Assembly (NCBI RefSeq): GCF_947493865.1
Contig: NZ_CANLTC010000001.1
Span: 186,001 to 250,000, forward strand
Length of the DNA stretch: 64,000 nt
Direction: 5' to 3'
Source: an uncultured Halomonas sp.
GTDB lineage: Bacteria > Pseudomonadota > Gammaproteobacteria > Pseudomonadales > Halomonadaceae
The notes beneath the pieces were generated by a model that worked only from the letters and a program-made list of their open reading frames with translations, was not told the origin of the DNA and did not search any database. Shown here piece after piece: positions 1 through 10,584 of the stretch. The position numbers and the translations under genes are program-made. Numbering within the stretch: position 1 is the first letter of the stretch; every line of letters begins with the position of its first letter.

Positions 1-42
1 GTGAAGGAAAAGGCCGACGTGATCATTCCAGACGCAGAATGA
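1..42 (+). CDS. 3' end of an unidentified upstream gene
   Basis: The first 13 codons of the window are open in frame 1 and end in TGA at 40-42. This TGA overlaps the ATG at 39 of the following Sel1-repeat gene as ATGA, the usual sign of translational coupling. Only the tail VKEKADVIIPDAE is visible, which is too short to assign a family. The overlap suggests the Sel1 lipoprotein is a downstream member of an operon that begins outside the window. Confidence 0.5.
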   Translation: MKEKADVIIPDAE

Positions 43-2864
43 GTCGCTTGTTTCGCAACGATACAACCCGCTCCGAGAGGGCACGCAAAGTGAAACCCAT
101 ATTTACGAAATCTCGTTATTTCGACAGCAGCACTTCAAAGAAGCTTGCTTTGGTAGCGTCTCTTGCCCTGCTAGGAGGCTGCGCCACTGGCGGAAGCAGC
201 CACATGGACGAGGTACGCGCCAGCCTCGATCCTCAATATTACGACTGGTTCGACGGTGGCACTCCGGTGGACATGAGTTCATTCGACTGGCAACACATCG
301 ATTTTGCCTATCAGGCGCTGGAGGCGGGCGACGTCGACAAAGCCACCAGCATCCTGCGCTCCATGCAGGCTCAAGGGTTTCCACCCGGCTATTATGAGCT
401 GGGCCGCATGTACGACGATGCCATCGGTGTGCCGCGCAACCCAAGCAAGGCGGCGAGACTCTATGGTGAATCGCTGCGTAACCCATCGAACATTCTGGAT
501 AACGCCTCCTTACGCCTGGGCCGACTTTATCGGGATGGAGACGGCGTTGAACGCAATCCCACCCTGGCTTATTTCCTGATACGCCAGGCGGTAGAACAGG
601 CCGAGGGTGACAACTCCAGCGCCAAGGTCGATCTGGCCGAAATGCTGCAGACCGGTCAAGGTGTCGAGGCTGATCCGGCCCGTGCCCAGGAGCTCTACGA
701 AGAAGCCGCGGAGAACGACCAGGCCCGTGCCAACATAGCCCTGGCCGAAGCCTATGCGCCCGGTGGTTGGCTGGAAGAGAACCCGCAGCTTTCTCGCAAA
801 TACGCCGAACGCTACGCCCGGGCTCAAGAGGGACCCGCTCAGAACGGCGATGCCCGTGCCATGATCAATCTGGCCAGGGTGTATGCCGAAGACGGCCTGC
901 TCGGCCCGCAGCCGATGCTGCATCAAAAATGGCTGCTGGCCGCCGCCGATACCGGCGACCCAGATGCAATGGGAGAAGCCGGAGAATTGCTGCTGACAAG
1001 CAAATCCGCCGAGGAGCGTCAACAAGGCCTGGAATTGCTGCAGCGCGCTGCCGAAGCAGGCGATCTTGAAGCCACGACCCAACTGGGGCGTGCCTACCTG
1101 GGCGAAGGCACGATTGCAAAGGATCCCGCCAAGGCGGAACGCTGGCTAAAGGCCGCCGCCGATAAAGGCTCCACCAATGCCGCGATATTCCTGGGCAGAG
1201 CCTACCTGGACGGCAATGTACTTCAACGCGACCCTCAACAGGGTATCCGCCTGCTCGAGCAGACCGCCCAGAAAGGCGATCCCCTGGCTTATGCCATTCT
1301 TGGCGATGTCTACCTCAATGGCGGTAGCGTTCCCGCGCAGCCCACGCGGGCTATCGGCTATCTGCAAAAAGGCCATGAGGGAGGCAACGAATATGCTACA
1401 GCGCTGCTGGGTAATGCCTACCTGAATGGCAACGGCGTGCCTCCGGACCCGGTCCGCGCCATCCAGTATCTCTCGGATGCCGCCCAACGCGGTCAGATAT
1501 TCGCCACTCGCCTGCTTGGCGAAGCCTATCTAGAAGGCGAGGCGATGGAGTTCAATGCCGTCGAGTCCGAGCGTCTGCTGCGCAAGGCTGCGGCTGCCGG
1601 CGATACCCCGGCGGCCACCAAGCTGGCCGAAGCCTATTTAGATGGCACCATCGAGAGTGAACACGCCAATGAAGCGGTTGGCATGCTCGAGAAGGCCGCC
1701 AAGCAAAACGACGCCTATGCCATGATCGTGCTGGGTCGCGCTTATCGCGAAGGCACAGGGGTGCCGCGAGATTTTCAGCGCGCAGAATATTGGCTACAGC
1801 AGGCCCGCGATGCCAACCATCCCTCCGCGAAAGACGCATTGGCGCGCAATTATCGTGCCGAGGGCCAGTTGGGCGATATCAACGCGTTACGCAAGGCGGC
1901 GGAACTGGGCGACGTACCCGCCATGGCGGATCTGGGTCGCGCCTACCTCAATGGCATCGGCGTCGGAGCAAACTATTCTCAAGCCCGCCGCTGGCTGACT
2001 GAGGCGTCGGACGAGGGTCACGGCGGAGCTACCGCGACCTTGGGGCGCATGTACCTTCAAGGCAAGGGCGTGAACCAGAACTCTCAGCGCGGCATCAACT
2101 ATCTGGAACGCGCCATAGCCCAAGGTCATTCCGGTGCCAAATCCGATCTTGGAGAGATACTGCTCAAGGGTGAACTTGCCCCTGCCGATCCACAGCGGGG
2201 CCTGGCATTGCTGGAAGCCGCAGCGCCTTATGAATCTTCGGCTCGCATCGTTCTCGGCCAGGCCTATCTGACCGGAAACGGCGTCCAGCAGGATGCCGCC
2301 AAGGGTAAGCAGTACCTTGTCGAGGCGGCGGACGGCGGCGATCCCTACGCCGCTCAGTTGCTGGGTGAGGCCTACATGCAAGGCAAAGGCCTTGAAGAAG
2401 ATGGCGAACTGGCCGAAAAGTATCTCCAACAAGCGATTGCCGCCAACGATCAGACCGCACGTCAATATCTGGGACGCGCCCTACTTTACGGCAATCAAGC
2501 CGTCGAGCAGGATATCGAACGGGGGCGCACGCTGCTTGTCGAGGCCGCGGATGCGGGACACGCCGGCTCCATGGCCACCCTTGGCCGCGAATATCTGCGC
2601 GGCAACATCCTGCCCCAGGATCGTGAAAAAGGGACCGAATACCTGTTTGAAGCAGCTCAAAAGGGGCACCCTACGGCACGGCTCGCTCTCGCTAAAGCCT
2701 ACCTGTGGGCCAATGGGCTAGAAAATGCCAGTCAGGAGCAGGCATTGGTATGGCTGGATACCGTGATCGATGGCGACAGCGGGAATGCCTTGGTGATCCT
2801 TCGGGAGCTTCTGACCAATCAGGAGGCGCTCGAAGCAGCGGCAGGAGAAAACCAACAGATCTAA
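39..2864 (+). CDS. Giant Sel1-repeat outer-membrane lipoprotein
   Basis: The 941-residue product has a hydrophobic segment ending in the lipobox LLGGC (Cys48), so it is probably a lipoprotein. The rest is an almost unbroken array of roughly 36-residue Sel1/TPR-like repeats of the type A..LG.AYL.G.GV..D...A..yl..AA..G, about twenty in number. Such superhelical solenoids act as protein scaffolds; AlgK of alginate secretion is a shorter relative, but I cannot assign that role here. The N-terminus before the signal is long for a lipoprotein. A GTG at 90, preceded by GAGAGGG about 8 nt upstream, would give a more typical signal peptide, whereas the ATG at 39 overlaps the previous stop. The gene is convergent with purA across a terminator. 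Confidence 0.8.
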   Translation: MSRLFRNDTTRSERARKVKPIFTKSRYFDSSTSKKLALVASLALLGGCATGGSSHMDEVRASLDPQYYDWFDGGTPVDMSSFDWQHIDFAYQALEAGDVDKATSILRSMQAQGFPPGYYELGRMYDDAIGVPRNPSKAARLYGESLRNPSNILDNASLRLGRLYRDGDGVERNPTLAYFLIRQAVEQAEGDNSSAKVDLAEMLQTGQGVEADPARAQELYEEAAENDQARANIALAEAYAPGGWLEENPQLSRKYAERYARAQEGPAQNGDARAMINLARVYAEDGLLGPQPMLHQKWLLAAADTGDPDAMGEAGELLLTSKSAEERQQGLELLQRAAEAGDLEATTQLGRAYLGEGTIAKDPAKAERWLKAAADKGSTNAAIFLGRAYLDGNVLQRDPQQGIRLLEQTAQKGDPLAYAILGDVYLNGGSVPAQPTRAIGYLQKGHEGGNEYATALLGNAYLNGNGVPPDPVRAIQYLSDAAQRGQIFATRLLGEAYLEGEAMEFNAVESERLLRKAAAAGDTPAATKLAEAYLDGTIESEHANEAVGMLEKAAKQNDAYAMIVLGRAYREGTGVPRDFQRAEYWLQQARDANHPSAKDALARNYRAEGQLGDINALRKAAELGDVPAMADLGRAYLNGIGVGANYSQARRWLTEASDEGHGGATATLGRMYLQGKGVNQNSQRGINYLERAIAQGHSGAKSDLGEILLKGELAPADPQRGLALLEAAAPYESSARIVLGQAYLTGNGVQQDAAKGKQYLVEAADGGDPYAAQLLGEAYMQGKGLEEDGELAEKYLQQAIAANDQTARQYLGRALLYGNQAVEQDIERGRTLLVEAADAGHAGSMATLGREYLRGNILPQDREKGTEYLFEAAQKGHPTARLALAKAYLWANGLENASQEQALVWLDTVIDGDSGNALVILRELLTNQEALEAAAGENQQI

Positions 2865-2875
2865 GCGCCGGTGAC

Positions 2876-2899
2876 GCCTGTGGCGGATTAGCCGCAGGC
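2876..2899. repeat. Hairpin downstream of Sel1 gene
   Basis: GCCTGTGGC and GCCGCAGGC pair (one G-T) around the loop GGATTA, 12 bases after the Sel1 stop codon. There is no T-run, so it is more likely an mRNA 3'-end stabilising hairpin than a terminator. Confidence 0.4.
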
Positions 2900-2924
2900 G
2901 CTGAAGAATCCGCATCTACTCAAG

Positions 2925-2965
2925 AAAAAGCGCTGACCCAACCAGGTTGAGTCAGCGCTTTTTTT
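2925..2965. terminator. Bidirectional intrinsic terminator between Sel1 gene and purA
   Basis: AAAAAGCGCTGAC pairs with GTCAGCGCTTTTT, and the inner CAAC/GTTG extends the stem past one mismatch. A-run and T-run flank the stem on both sides, so it can serve both the rightward Sel1 gene and the leftward purA. Confidence 0.85.
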
Positions 2966-3003
2966 GCGCGCAGCATGAGTTTTTCACATCAGCGATATGC
3001 TGA

Positions 3004-4335
<1,332 letters not shown>

Positions 4336-4390
4336 TTACTGGAATGATCGCTCAACTGACCTCGAATACCGCGCCCATGGCATAACTTCA

Positions 4391-5584
4391 TTACATCAAT
4401 GAAGAAATATGCCAACCATCCTCCGTTTCTACCAGGCGGCGATTGCAGCGATGTTCCGCAGGACCGGTACTCTGCCCCGGAAGCGCCTGCACGATTCGCT
4501 CGCCAGCATCGCGCAGGCGAGCGATCTGCTCGACCAGGCGCTGTCTTGCCGGCTCGGTGTCGCATACCGGTGCCCAGATACCATCAAGTGCCGGCGGATG
4601 CTCCGCCAGGGAGGCCAATAATTTCAGATCCATCGAAAAACCCGTTGCAGGACGCGCCCTCCCAAATACCTGGCCGGTATCATCATAGCGCCCACCCTTG
4701 ACCAGCGCCTGCCCATAGTGAGGTGCATAAGCGGCAAATGTCATGCCGGTGTGATACTGATATCCACGCAGATCCGCCAGGTCCAGATAAAGCGTGACCT
4801 CGGGATAACGATTTTTCACCCCTTGATACAACGCTTGCAGTTGATCGAGCGCTGTCATGAGCGTGCCGGATGCACCGGCAAACAACGCACGCGCTTCATC
4901 GAGCACCTCCGCACCGCCATGCAGGGTCGTCAAAGCCTTGAGCAGTGTTGCCAGTTGAGGGTTCTGAATTTTCCCGTCGACTTGTTTGGCTACATCGCCT
5001 GGCGATTTGCGTTCAATTGCCTCGAACAAGGCCCGTTGGCTCATGGGGTCCAGAGCTGCTGCCGAAATCAGGTCGCGATAGATGCCGATATGGCCAAGGG
5101 CCAGATGGATTTCCTCGGCGCCCGCGGTCGTTAGACTCGACAGCGCCAAGTGCAGAATTTCCAGATCGGCTTCCAGCCCTGCATGACCGAACAGCTCGAC
5201 CCCTACCTGCACCGGGCTTCGCCCCCCTTGATTCTGATCCGCTTGAGCGCGCAGCACCGAGTTGCAATAACACAAGCGTGCAGGCCCCTTGCGCCTCAAC
5301 GAGTGCGCATCCATGCGTGCGACTTGAGGCGTGACGTCAGCGCTCGCCCCCATCATGCGACCGGTCAGTTGGTCGGTAAGCTTGAAGGTTTGTAAATCAA
5401 GATCGGTTCCAATACCGGTCAATAGCGAGTCGAGAAACTCGACCGGAGGTGGCATCACCAGATCGTAACCCCAGCGATAATAAAGATCGAGCAAGGCGCG
5501 GCGCAGCTGCTCCATGCGTGTCGCCTGGGGCGGGAGCACTTCGTCCATGCCATCGGGAAGAAGCCAGCGGTCAGCGATGGTCAT
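4391..5584 (-). CDS. hisZ: ATP phosphoribosyltransferase regulatory subunit
   Basis: HisZ is a catalytically inactive paralogue of histidyl-tRNA synthetase. It forms a hetero-octamer with the short form of HisG and is needed for the first step of histidine synthesis and its feedback inhibition. The 397-residue protein begins MTIADRWLLPDGMDEVLPP and has class-II synthetase-like segments (YRWGYDLVMPPPVEFLDSLL, LRGYQYHTGMTFAAYAP). I chose the ATG at 5584: the frame stays open 76 codons further upstream, but that part crosses an intrinsic terminator and runs into hflC. Its place between hflC and purA is conserved in Pseudomonas-type genomes. Its presence implies a short-form HisG elsewhere. Confidence 0.95.
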   Translation of the reverse strand: MTIADRWLLPDGMDEVLPPQATRMEQLRRALLDLYYRWGYDLVMPPPVEFLDSLLTGIGTDLDLQTFKLTDQLTGRMMGASADVTPQVARMDAHSLRRKGPARLCYCNSVLRAQADQNQGGRSPVQVGVELFGHAGLEADLEILHLALSSLTTAGAEEIHLALGHIGIYRDLISAAALDPMSQRALFEAIERKSPGDVAKQVDGKIQNPQLATLLKALTTLHGGAEVLDEARALFAGASGTLMTALDQLQALYQGVKNRYPEVTLYLDLADLRGYQYHTGMTFAAYAPHYGQALVKGGRYDDTGQVFGRARPATGFSMDLKLLASLAEHPPALDGIWAPVCDTEPARQRLVEQIARLRDAGERIVQALPGQSTGPAEHRCNRRLVETEDGWHISSLM

Positions 5585-5614
5585 CGGTCTATCCTGCCAG
5601 AAATGAATGGCCGC

Positions 5615-5638
5615 AAAAAAACCGGGACTCGCCCGGTT
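5615..5638 (-). terminator. Intrinsic terminator between hflC and hisZ
   Basis: On the minus strand ACCGGG and CCCGGT form a stem around a 5-nt loop, followed by seven T. It lies after hflC, but its T-run ends only about 30 nt before the hisZ start codon. Confidence 0.8.
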
Positions 5639-5660
5639 GAGAAAAGATTTTATCATGTTT

Positions 5661-5685
5661 GCTCTGCGGGTGTACCCCGCAGAGC
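5661..5685 (-). repeat. GC-rich hairpin after hflC
   Basis: GCTCTGCGGG and CCCGCAGAGC pair perfectly over 10 bp around a 5-nt loop, 11 nt after the hflC stop codon. There is no T-run directly after it. With the terminator that follows it makes a tandem 3'-end structure for the hfl operon. Confidence 0.6.
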
Positions 5686-5696
5686 CATGTTGCCGG

Positions 5697-6599
5697 CTAC
5701 TCTCCGTTTGAACTGGAACCGGAACCCTGAGGCCTGGGCCCTTGCAGATAGCGGAAGAAGTCGCTGGACGGGTCGAGTATGAACAGGTCGCTCTTGTTGG
5801 CGAAGCTCTCACGATACGCGTTCAGAGTGCGATAGAACCGGAAGAACTCCGCGTCCTGCTGATACGCCTCGGAATAGATAGCCGCAGCCTCGGCGTCGCC
5901 CTGACCACGCAGGGTCTGGGCGCGGGCCCCCGCCTCGGCAAGCAGTACCTGCTGCCGGCGATCGGCATTGGCACGCACTTTCTCGGCCTGCTCTTCACCT
6001 TGAGCACGATATTCCCGGGCCTCTCGGTTACGCTCGGTCTGCATGCGCTCATAGACCGCTTGCGTTACCTGATCCGGCAGATCGATACGCTTGATACGAA
6101 TATCGATGATCGCCACCCCGAGTTCATCCCGCAGCAGCTTGTTGAGCTGCTCCGTGGGACCGGACATCAGGGCATCGCGCTTCTCGGCAATGATCTGCTG
6201 AAGTTCGAGACGACCGAACTCGTTACGCAGGCTTTCATCTACCCGAGGGGTAATCAGACGTTCAGCGGACAGTTCGTCTCCCGAAGTCGCTTCATAATAT
6301 CGGGTGGGATTGACGATCTGCCACATGACGAAGGAATCGACGATCACCGCCTTCTTTTCCAGCGTCAGATAACGGCTGGTATCCGTGTCCAATGTCTTGA
6401 TGCGCACATCGAAGTTGCGAATCGTCTGGGTGACGGGAACCTTGAAGTGCAATCCGGGCTGAATGTCCTCTTCGATGATTTCACCAAAGCGCAGCTTCAC
6501 GGCACGCTCGGTTTCATCGACGATATACAGACTGTTGCTGCCTACCCAAGCGACCACGGCCAGACCGGCGACGATGAGCAGGGAACGATTATTGATCAT
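5697..6599 (-). CDS. hflC: HflC, modulator of FtsH protease
   Basis: Inner-membrane SPFH/band-7 protein that, with HflK, forms a large cage around the FtsH protease and modulates its degradation of membrane proteins and regulators. The 300-residue protein has one N-terminal membrane segment (about residues 5-22, SLLIVAGLAVVAWVGSNSLY), then the SPFH domain (DETERAVKLRFGEI) and a long charged, Glu/Arg-rich helical stretch around residues 180-240. Its start overlaps the hflK stop by four bases, so the two are translationally coupled. Two hairpins follow the gene. Confidence 0.97.
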   Translation of the reverse strand: MINNRSLLIVAGLAVVAWVGSNSLYIVDETERAVKLRFGEIIEEDIQPGLHFKVPVTQTIRNFDVRIKTLDTDTSRYLTLEKKAVIVDSFVMWQIVNPTRYYEATSGDELSAERLITPRVDESLRNEFGRLELQQIIAEKRDALMSGPTEQLNKLLRDELGVAIIDIRIKRIDLPDQVTQAVYERMQTERNREAREYRAQGEEQAEKVRANADRRQQVLLAEAGARAQTLRGQGDAEAAAIYSEAYQQDAEFFRFYRTLNAYRESFANKSDLFILDPSSDFFRYLQGPRPQGSGSSSNGE

Positions 6600-7837
6600 T
6601 GACGGCCCTCCCTGCGGATGCTGTTGCTTGTTTGGGGCTGGTTGTTATTGCGCAGGCGGTCGAGAAGACGTGGGTCCATGCCCGCTTGGCCACCGGACTT
6701 ACGTGCCGCATCTTCGCTGCTCTCAGCCGAACCACCCTGGTTCTTCTGTAGCTGATCCAGGGGCAATACCATCAAGGGGCTGCTTTCGCTGATATCCACC
6801 AAAACCTTGCTGGTACTGCTCAACACCTCGGACATGGTCTCGATATACATGCGATCGCGCATGATCTGCGGCGCGTTGCGGTATTCGGACAACAAGGAGT
6901 TGAAGCGATTGGAATTACCCTGGGCGTCCGCGACGACGGACTCGCGATACCCCTGAGCCTGTTCGATCATGCGCTGCGCCTGACCCTGAGCTACCGGAAT
7001 GATGGCGTTGGCATAACCGATTGCCTGGTTGATGCTGCGCTGGCGATCCTCACGCGCCTTGATGACATCGTCAAAGGCTTCCTGCACCGCATCCGGTGCC
7101 GAGGTGGACTCGACGTTTATCGTCTGAATCGTCACGCCAATATTGTAGTTGTTGAGATAGGTTTGCAGACGCGTGGACACCGTGTCCGCAAGCAACTCAC
7201 GACCGGAGGTCAGGATCTGATCCATTTCCGTGCCCCCCACGACATGGCGTAAGGCAGAATCCAGTGCGTTCTCGATGGTGATGTCCGGATTACGCACATT
7301 GAGCACGAAGTCTGCAGGGTCCGCGACACGATACTGAGCAGACATCTCGACTTCGACGATGTTCTCATCCTGGGTCAGCATCGACTTGGTCTGCGTGATC
7401 GAGCGCACTCGCGTGACATTGACCATGCGAACATCATCGATCAATGGCGGATTCCAGTGCAGACCGGGATTGACGATTTCCTGAAATTTACCAAAACGCA
7501 GCACTACGCCACGCTCCGATTGATCGACGAGGTAAAAACCGGTTGCCGCCCAGATGGCAAGAGCAACGATCAACAGCAGACCCGGCAAGGCAAACACGTT
7601 GCGCCTGCCTCCTCCCGTACCGCCATTGCCACCGCCACCGCCACCGCGCTTGCCTCGGCCACCACCGAGCATCTTGTTGATCTTGTCCTGAAATTTTTTC
7701 AACGCCTCATCAAGATCCGGCGGGCCCTGATTATTGCCACCGCCGTTGCCTCCGCCGCCGTTACCGCTGCCGCGTCGGCCTCCACCACTCCAGGGGTCGT
7801 GCTGATTGCCACCACCGCCAGGCTCATTCCAAGCCAT
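6596..7837 (-). CDS. hflK: HflK, modulator of FtsH protease
   Basis: Partner of HflC in the membrane complex that surrounds FtsH. The 413-residue protein has the typical Gly/Asn-rich N-terminal tail (residues 1-75, strings of GGGG), one membrane segment at about 82-100 (ALPGLLLIVALAIWAATGFY) and an SPFH domain starting VDQSERGVVLRFGKF. Its C-terminal tail is polar and probably disordered. It sits between hflX and hflC in the order conserved across gammaproteobacteria. Confidence 0.97.
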   Translation of the reverse strand: MAWNEPGGGGNQHDPWSGGGRRGSGNGGGGNGGGNNQGPPDLDEALKKFQDKINKMLGGGRGKRGGGGGGNGGTGGGRRNVFALPGLLLIVALAIWAATGFYLVDQSERGVVLRFGKFQEIVNPGLHWNPPLIDDVRMVNVTRVRSITQTKSMLTQDENIVEVEMSAQYRVADPADFVLNVRNPDITIENALDSALRHVVGGTEMDQILTSGRELLADTVSTRLQTYLNNYNIGVTIQTINVESTSAPDAVQEAFDDVIKAREDRQRSINQAIGYANAIIPVAQGQAQRMIEQAQGYRESVVADAQGNSNRFNSLLSEYRNAPQIMRDRMYIETMSEVLSSTSKVLVDISESSPLMVLPLDQLQKNQGGSAESSEDAARKSGGQAGMDPRLLDRLRNNNQPQTSNSIRREGRQ

Positions 7838-7916
7838 ACGTCGTCTCCACTAAACACTGTTTGCGATATGCATCGATTGTGTTGTTTTCAAGGCTCATCC
7901 ATACCCGCCAGGGCCA

Positions 7917-9242
7917 TCATGGAGCCTCTTTAGACCACCCCATCGACTCCCTGTCCTGTGGTGGCAGATAATCCTTGGCGTTTTCACCCAGCCGCGCAAG
8001 CAGCTGCATCAAATCGCGCCGTGGCAAGCGAACATCGAGCAAGATACGCCCTTGCTCGTCAAAGGCCTCTTCACGTACCGCACCAAGATCGTGTAGGCCA
8101 GCCCGCAATTTGCCTTGTTCCGGTAACAAGGTGAAGTGCGCCTCGACGACATCTCCAGCCAGGCGTTCGGATAGCGCTTGCGTCAAGAGATCGAGACCCT
8201 GGCCTTTCTGCGCCGAGAGCCAGACGACCTCCGGCAAACCATCACCGTTGCGCTCGATACGTGGCGCACTGCCGAGCAGGTCGATCTTGTTCATGACGCG
8301 CAGGCAGGGCACTTCCGAGGCGCCGATTTCCTCGAGAACGTTCTCCACTTCGGTAATGTTGAGCTCACGATCCGGGTCGGCAGCGTCGATCACATGTATC
8401 AGCAGCGCTGCCTCATTGGCTTCCTGCAAGGTCGCTTGGAAGGCCTCGACCAGCTTGTGCGGCAAATGCCTGATGAAACCTACCGTATCCGCCAGAATCA
8501 CTGGCCCGACATCCTCGACCTCCAGACGCCGAAGCGTGGGATCGAGAGTCGCGAACAGCTGATCCGCGGTATACACCTCGGCGTCGGTCATGGCATTGAA
8601 CAACGTCGATTTTCCCGCGTTGGTATAGCCCACCAGCGAGAGGCTGGGAATATCCGCCCGGGAACGCGCGCGTCGGTTCTGGTCACGCTGGCTGCGCACC
8701 TTGTCTAGCCGCTTGTGGATCGACTTGATTCGGCCTCGCAACAGACGACGGTCGGTCTCGAGCTGGGTCTCCCCCGGGCCGCGCAACCCGATGCCCCCTT
8801 TTTGCCGCTCGAGGTGCGTCCACCCTCTTACAAGGCGGGTGGACATGTATTCCAGCTGCGCCAGTTCCACTTGCAGCTTACCCTCATGGGTACGTGCCCG
8901 TTGCGCAAATATATCCAGTATCAACCCAGTGCGATCCAGCACTCGACACTTCAACGTGCGCTCGAGATTACGCTCCTGAGAGGGACTCAGCGCATGATTG
9001 AAGATCACGAGTTCGGCAGCATGAATGGCGAGCAACTCGCGTAGCTCCTCCACTTTGCCGCTGCCTATGAAGGCACGTGGATCAGGTCGGCGCCGACTGC
9101 CCTGCAACAAGGTTGCCGGTTCGGCGCCGGCGGAACGCACAAGCTCCAGAAACTCTCCTGGATCTTCGCGCTCCTGCTCGTCCTGAAAGTCGACATGGAC
9201 GAGTACCGCCGTCTCACCGGCGTCAGGTCGTTCAAAAAACAA
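7917..9242 (-). CDS. hflX: Ribosome-associated GTPase HflX
   Basis: HflX is a GTPase that binds the 50S subunit and can split stalled 70S ribosomes under stress. The 441-residue protein has the N-terminal HflX domain with a long helical linker (QVELAQLEYMSTRLVRGW), then the G domain with P-loop GYTNAGKST, G3 DTVGFI and G4 NKID, and a C-terminal extension. The start at 9242 lies 18 nt after the hfq stop, consistent with an hfq-hflX-hflK-hflC operon. Confidence 0.97.
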   Translation of the reverse strand: MFFERPDAGETAVLVHVDFQDEQEREDPGEFLELVRSAGAEPATLLQGSRRRPDPRAFIGSGKVEELRELLAIHAAELVIFNHALSPSQERNLERTLKCRVLDRTGLILDIFAQRARTHEGKLQVELAQLEYMSTRLVRGWTHLERQKGGIGLRGPGETQLETDRRLLRGRIKSIHKRLDKVRSQRDQNRRARSRADIPSLSLVGYTNAGKSTLFNAMTDAEVYTADQLFATLDPTLRRLEVEDVGPVILADTVGFIRHLPHKLVEAFQATLQEANEAALLIHVIDAADPDRELNITEVENVLEEIGASEVPCLRVMNKIDLLGSAPRIERNGDGLPEVVWLSAQKGQGLDLLTQALSERLAGDVVEAHFTLLPEQGKLRAGLHDLGAVREEAFDEQGRILLDVRLPRRDLMQLLARLGENAKDYLPPQDRESMGWSKEAP

Positions 9243-9260
9243 TCAAGGCCTCGCGATCGG

Positions 9261-9506
9261 TTATTCCTGCCCTACCATACTTGGGTCCTGGGCCGGCAAG
9301 CGTACGTTACGCGAAGGCACTACCGTGGAGATGGCATGCTTGTAGACCATCTGGCTGACAGTGTTACGCAATAAAATAACGAATTGATCAAAAGATTCGA
9401 TCTGACCCTGTAGCTTGATCCCGTTGACCAGGAAAATGGATACCGGGATGCGCTCCTTGCGCAGGATGTTCAGATACGGGTCTTGAAGGGACTGCCCTTT
9501 GGACAT
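9261..9506 (-). CDS. hfq: RNA chaperone Hfq
   Basis: Hexameric Sm-like protein that pairs small RNAs with target mRNAs. The product is 81 residues, [20 protein letters not shown] onward, with the Sm1 region ([21 protein letters not shown]) and the Sm2 signature [10 protein letters not shown]. The C-terminal tail is short, as in Pseudomonas, rather than the long tail of E. coli. I chose the internal ATG at 9506, which gives the universally conserved N-terminus; 26 further upstream codons are open but not family-like. Confidence 0.98.
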   Translation of the reverse strand: MSKGQSLQDPYLNILRKERIPVSIFLVNGIKLQGQIESFDQFVILLRNTVSQMVYKHAISTVVPSRNVRLPAQDPSMVGQE

Positions 9507-9628
9507 TTTGCTCTCCCTAACTGTCTCTATAATGTTGATATCGTTGTCGTCTGGTTTGCTTGGGCAAGATACCCAACGGTTCAATAGAATCGCTTACCAC
9601 ACCATCCTTGCGAAAGTAGTATCTTACG

Positions 9629-10570
9629 CTAAGTACCGCTCTGGCGCACGATCTTCAAGACGTTTTGTAACGCTGCCGCTGTATCCTCGGCATCCACCCA
9701 GTGAAGCCTGGGCCAACTGCGCAGCCAGGTCATCTGACGCTTGGCCAATTGCCGGGTGGCGACAACCCCTTTGCAAACCAGCTCCTCTTTATCGTAGTCC
9801 TTATCCAGGTATTGCCAAACCTGGCGATAGCCTACGCTTTTCATCGCCGGCAGCCCCAGGTGCAGATCCTTGCGCGCCTTGAGTGCCGCCACTTCATCGA
9901 TGAACCCTCTTTCAAGCATGAGGGCAAAACGGCGCTCAATACGCTCATGCAAGACGCTACGCTGGGCCGGCGCGAGACCAATGGACAACGTTTGCCAGGC
10001 AAAGGTTTCTTTACGTTGCTCACGCCACCACTCACTCAACGGTTTTTGACTGCTGCGCTGGACTTCCAGGGCGCGCATCAAGCGTTGAGGATCGTTGGGA
10101 TGAATGCGCCGAGCGGACTCGGGATCGACGCGTTCAAGCTCCGCATGCAAGGTGGCAAGCCCCGCATTGGCGGCCCACTTCTCAAGCTCGGCACGGATCG
10201 CCGGATCGGTGGCAGGCAGATTGCCCAAACCGCCGAGCAGGCTCTTGTAGTAAAGCATGGTGCCTCCCACCAGAAGCGGAATGCCCCCTGCCGCGCTGAT
10301 ACGTCGCATCTCACGCTGTGCATCCTCGCGAAACTGAGCCGCCGAATAAGGGTCCGCGGGATCGCGAATATCGATCAGATGATGCGGCGCACGCTCAAGC
10401 TCCACCGGGGTGGGTTTTGCCGTGCCAATATCCAGGCCGCGATAGACCATTGCGGAATCGACGCTGATCAATTCAGCTCCCAGATGATCCTGCAACGCCA
10501 TGGCCAGATCGGTCTTGCCGGACGCAGTGGGCCCCATCAGCAGGATGGCAAGCGGTCGGTTATCTTTCAT
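9629..10570 (-). CDS. miaA: tRNA dimethylallyltransferase
   Basis: Transfers a dimethylallyl group to A37 of tRNAs reading UNN codons, the first step to ms2i6A. The P-loop [14 protein letters not shown] and the segment [18 protein letters not shown] are diagnostic, and the 313-residue length is normal. I chose the ATG at 10570. A GTG at 10588 overlaps the mutL stop as GTGA and would add six residues, so tight coupling with mutL holds in either case. It is followed by hfq, the usual arrangement. Confidence 0.97.
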   Translation of the reverse strand: MKDNRPLAILLMGPTASGKTDLAMALQDHLGAELISVDSAMVYRGLDIGTAKPTPVELERAPHHLIDIRDPADPYSAAQFREDAQREMRRISAAGGIPLLVGGTMLYYKSLLGGLGNLPATDPAIRAELEKWAANAGLATLHAELERVDPESARRIHPNDPQRLMRALEVQRSSQKPLSEWWREQRKETFAWQTLSIGLAPAQRSVLHERIERRFALMLERGFIDEVAALKARKDLHLGLPAMKSVGYRQVWQYLDKDYDKEELVCKGVVATRQLAKRQMTWLRSWPRLHWVDAEDTAAALQNVLKIVRQSGT

Positions 10571-10584
10571 GCACGCACCGCCGT

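Noticed and set aside
5585..5812. N-terminal extension of hisZ
   Set aside because: The extra codons cross an intrinsic terminator and run into hflC; family N-terminus begins at 5584.
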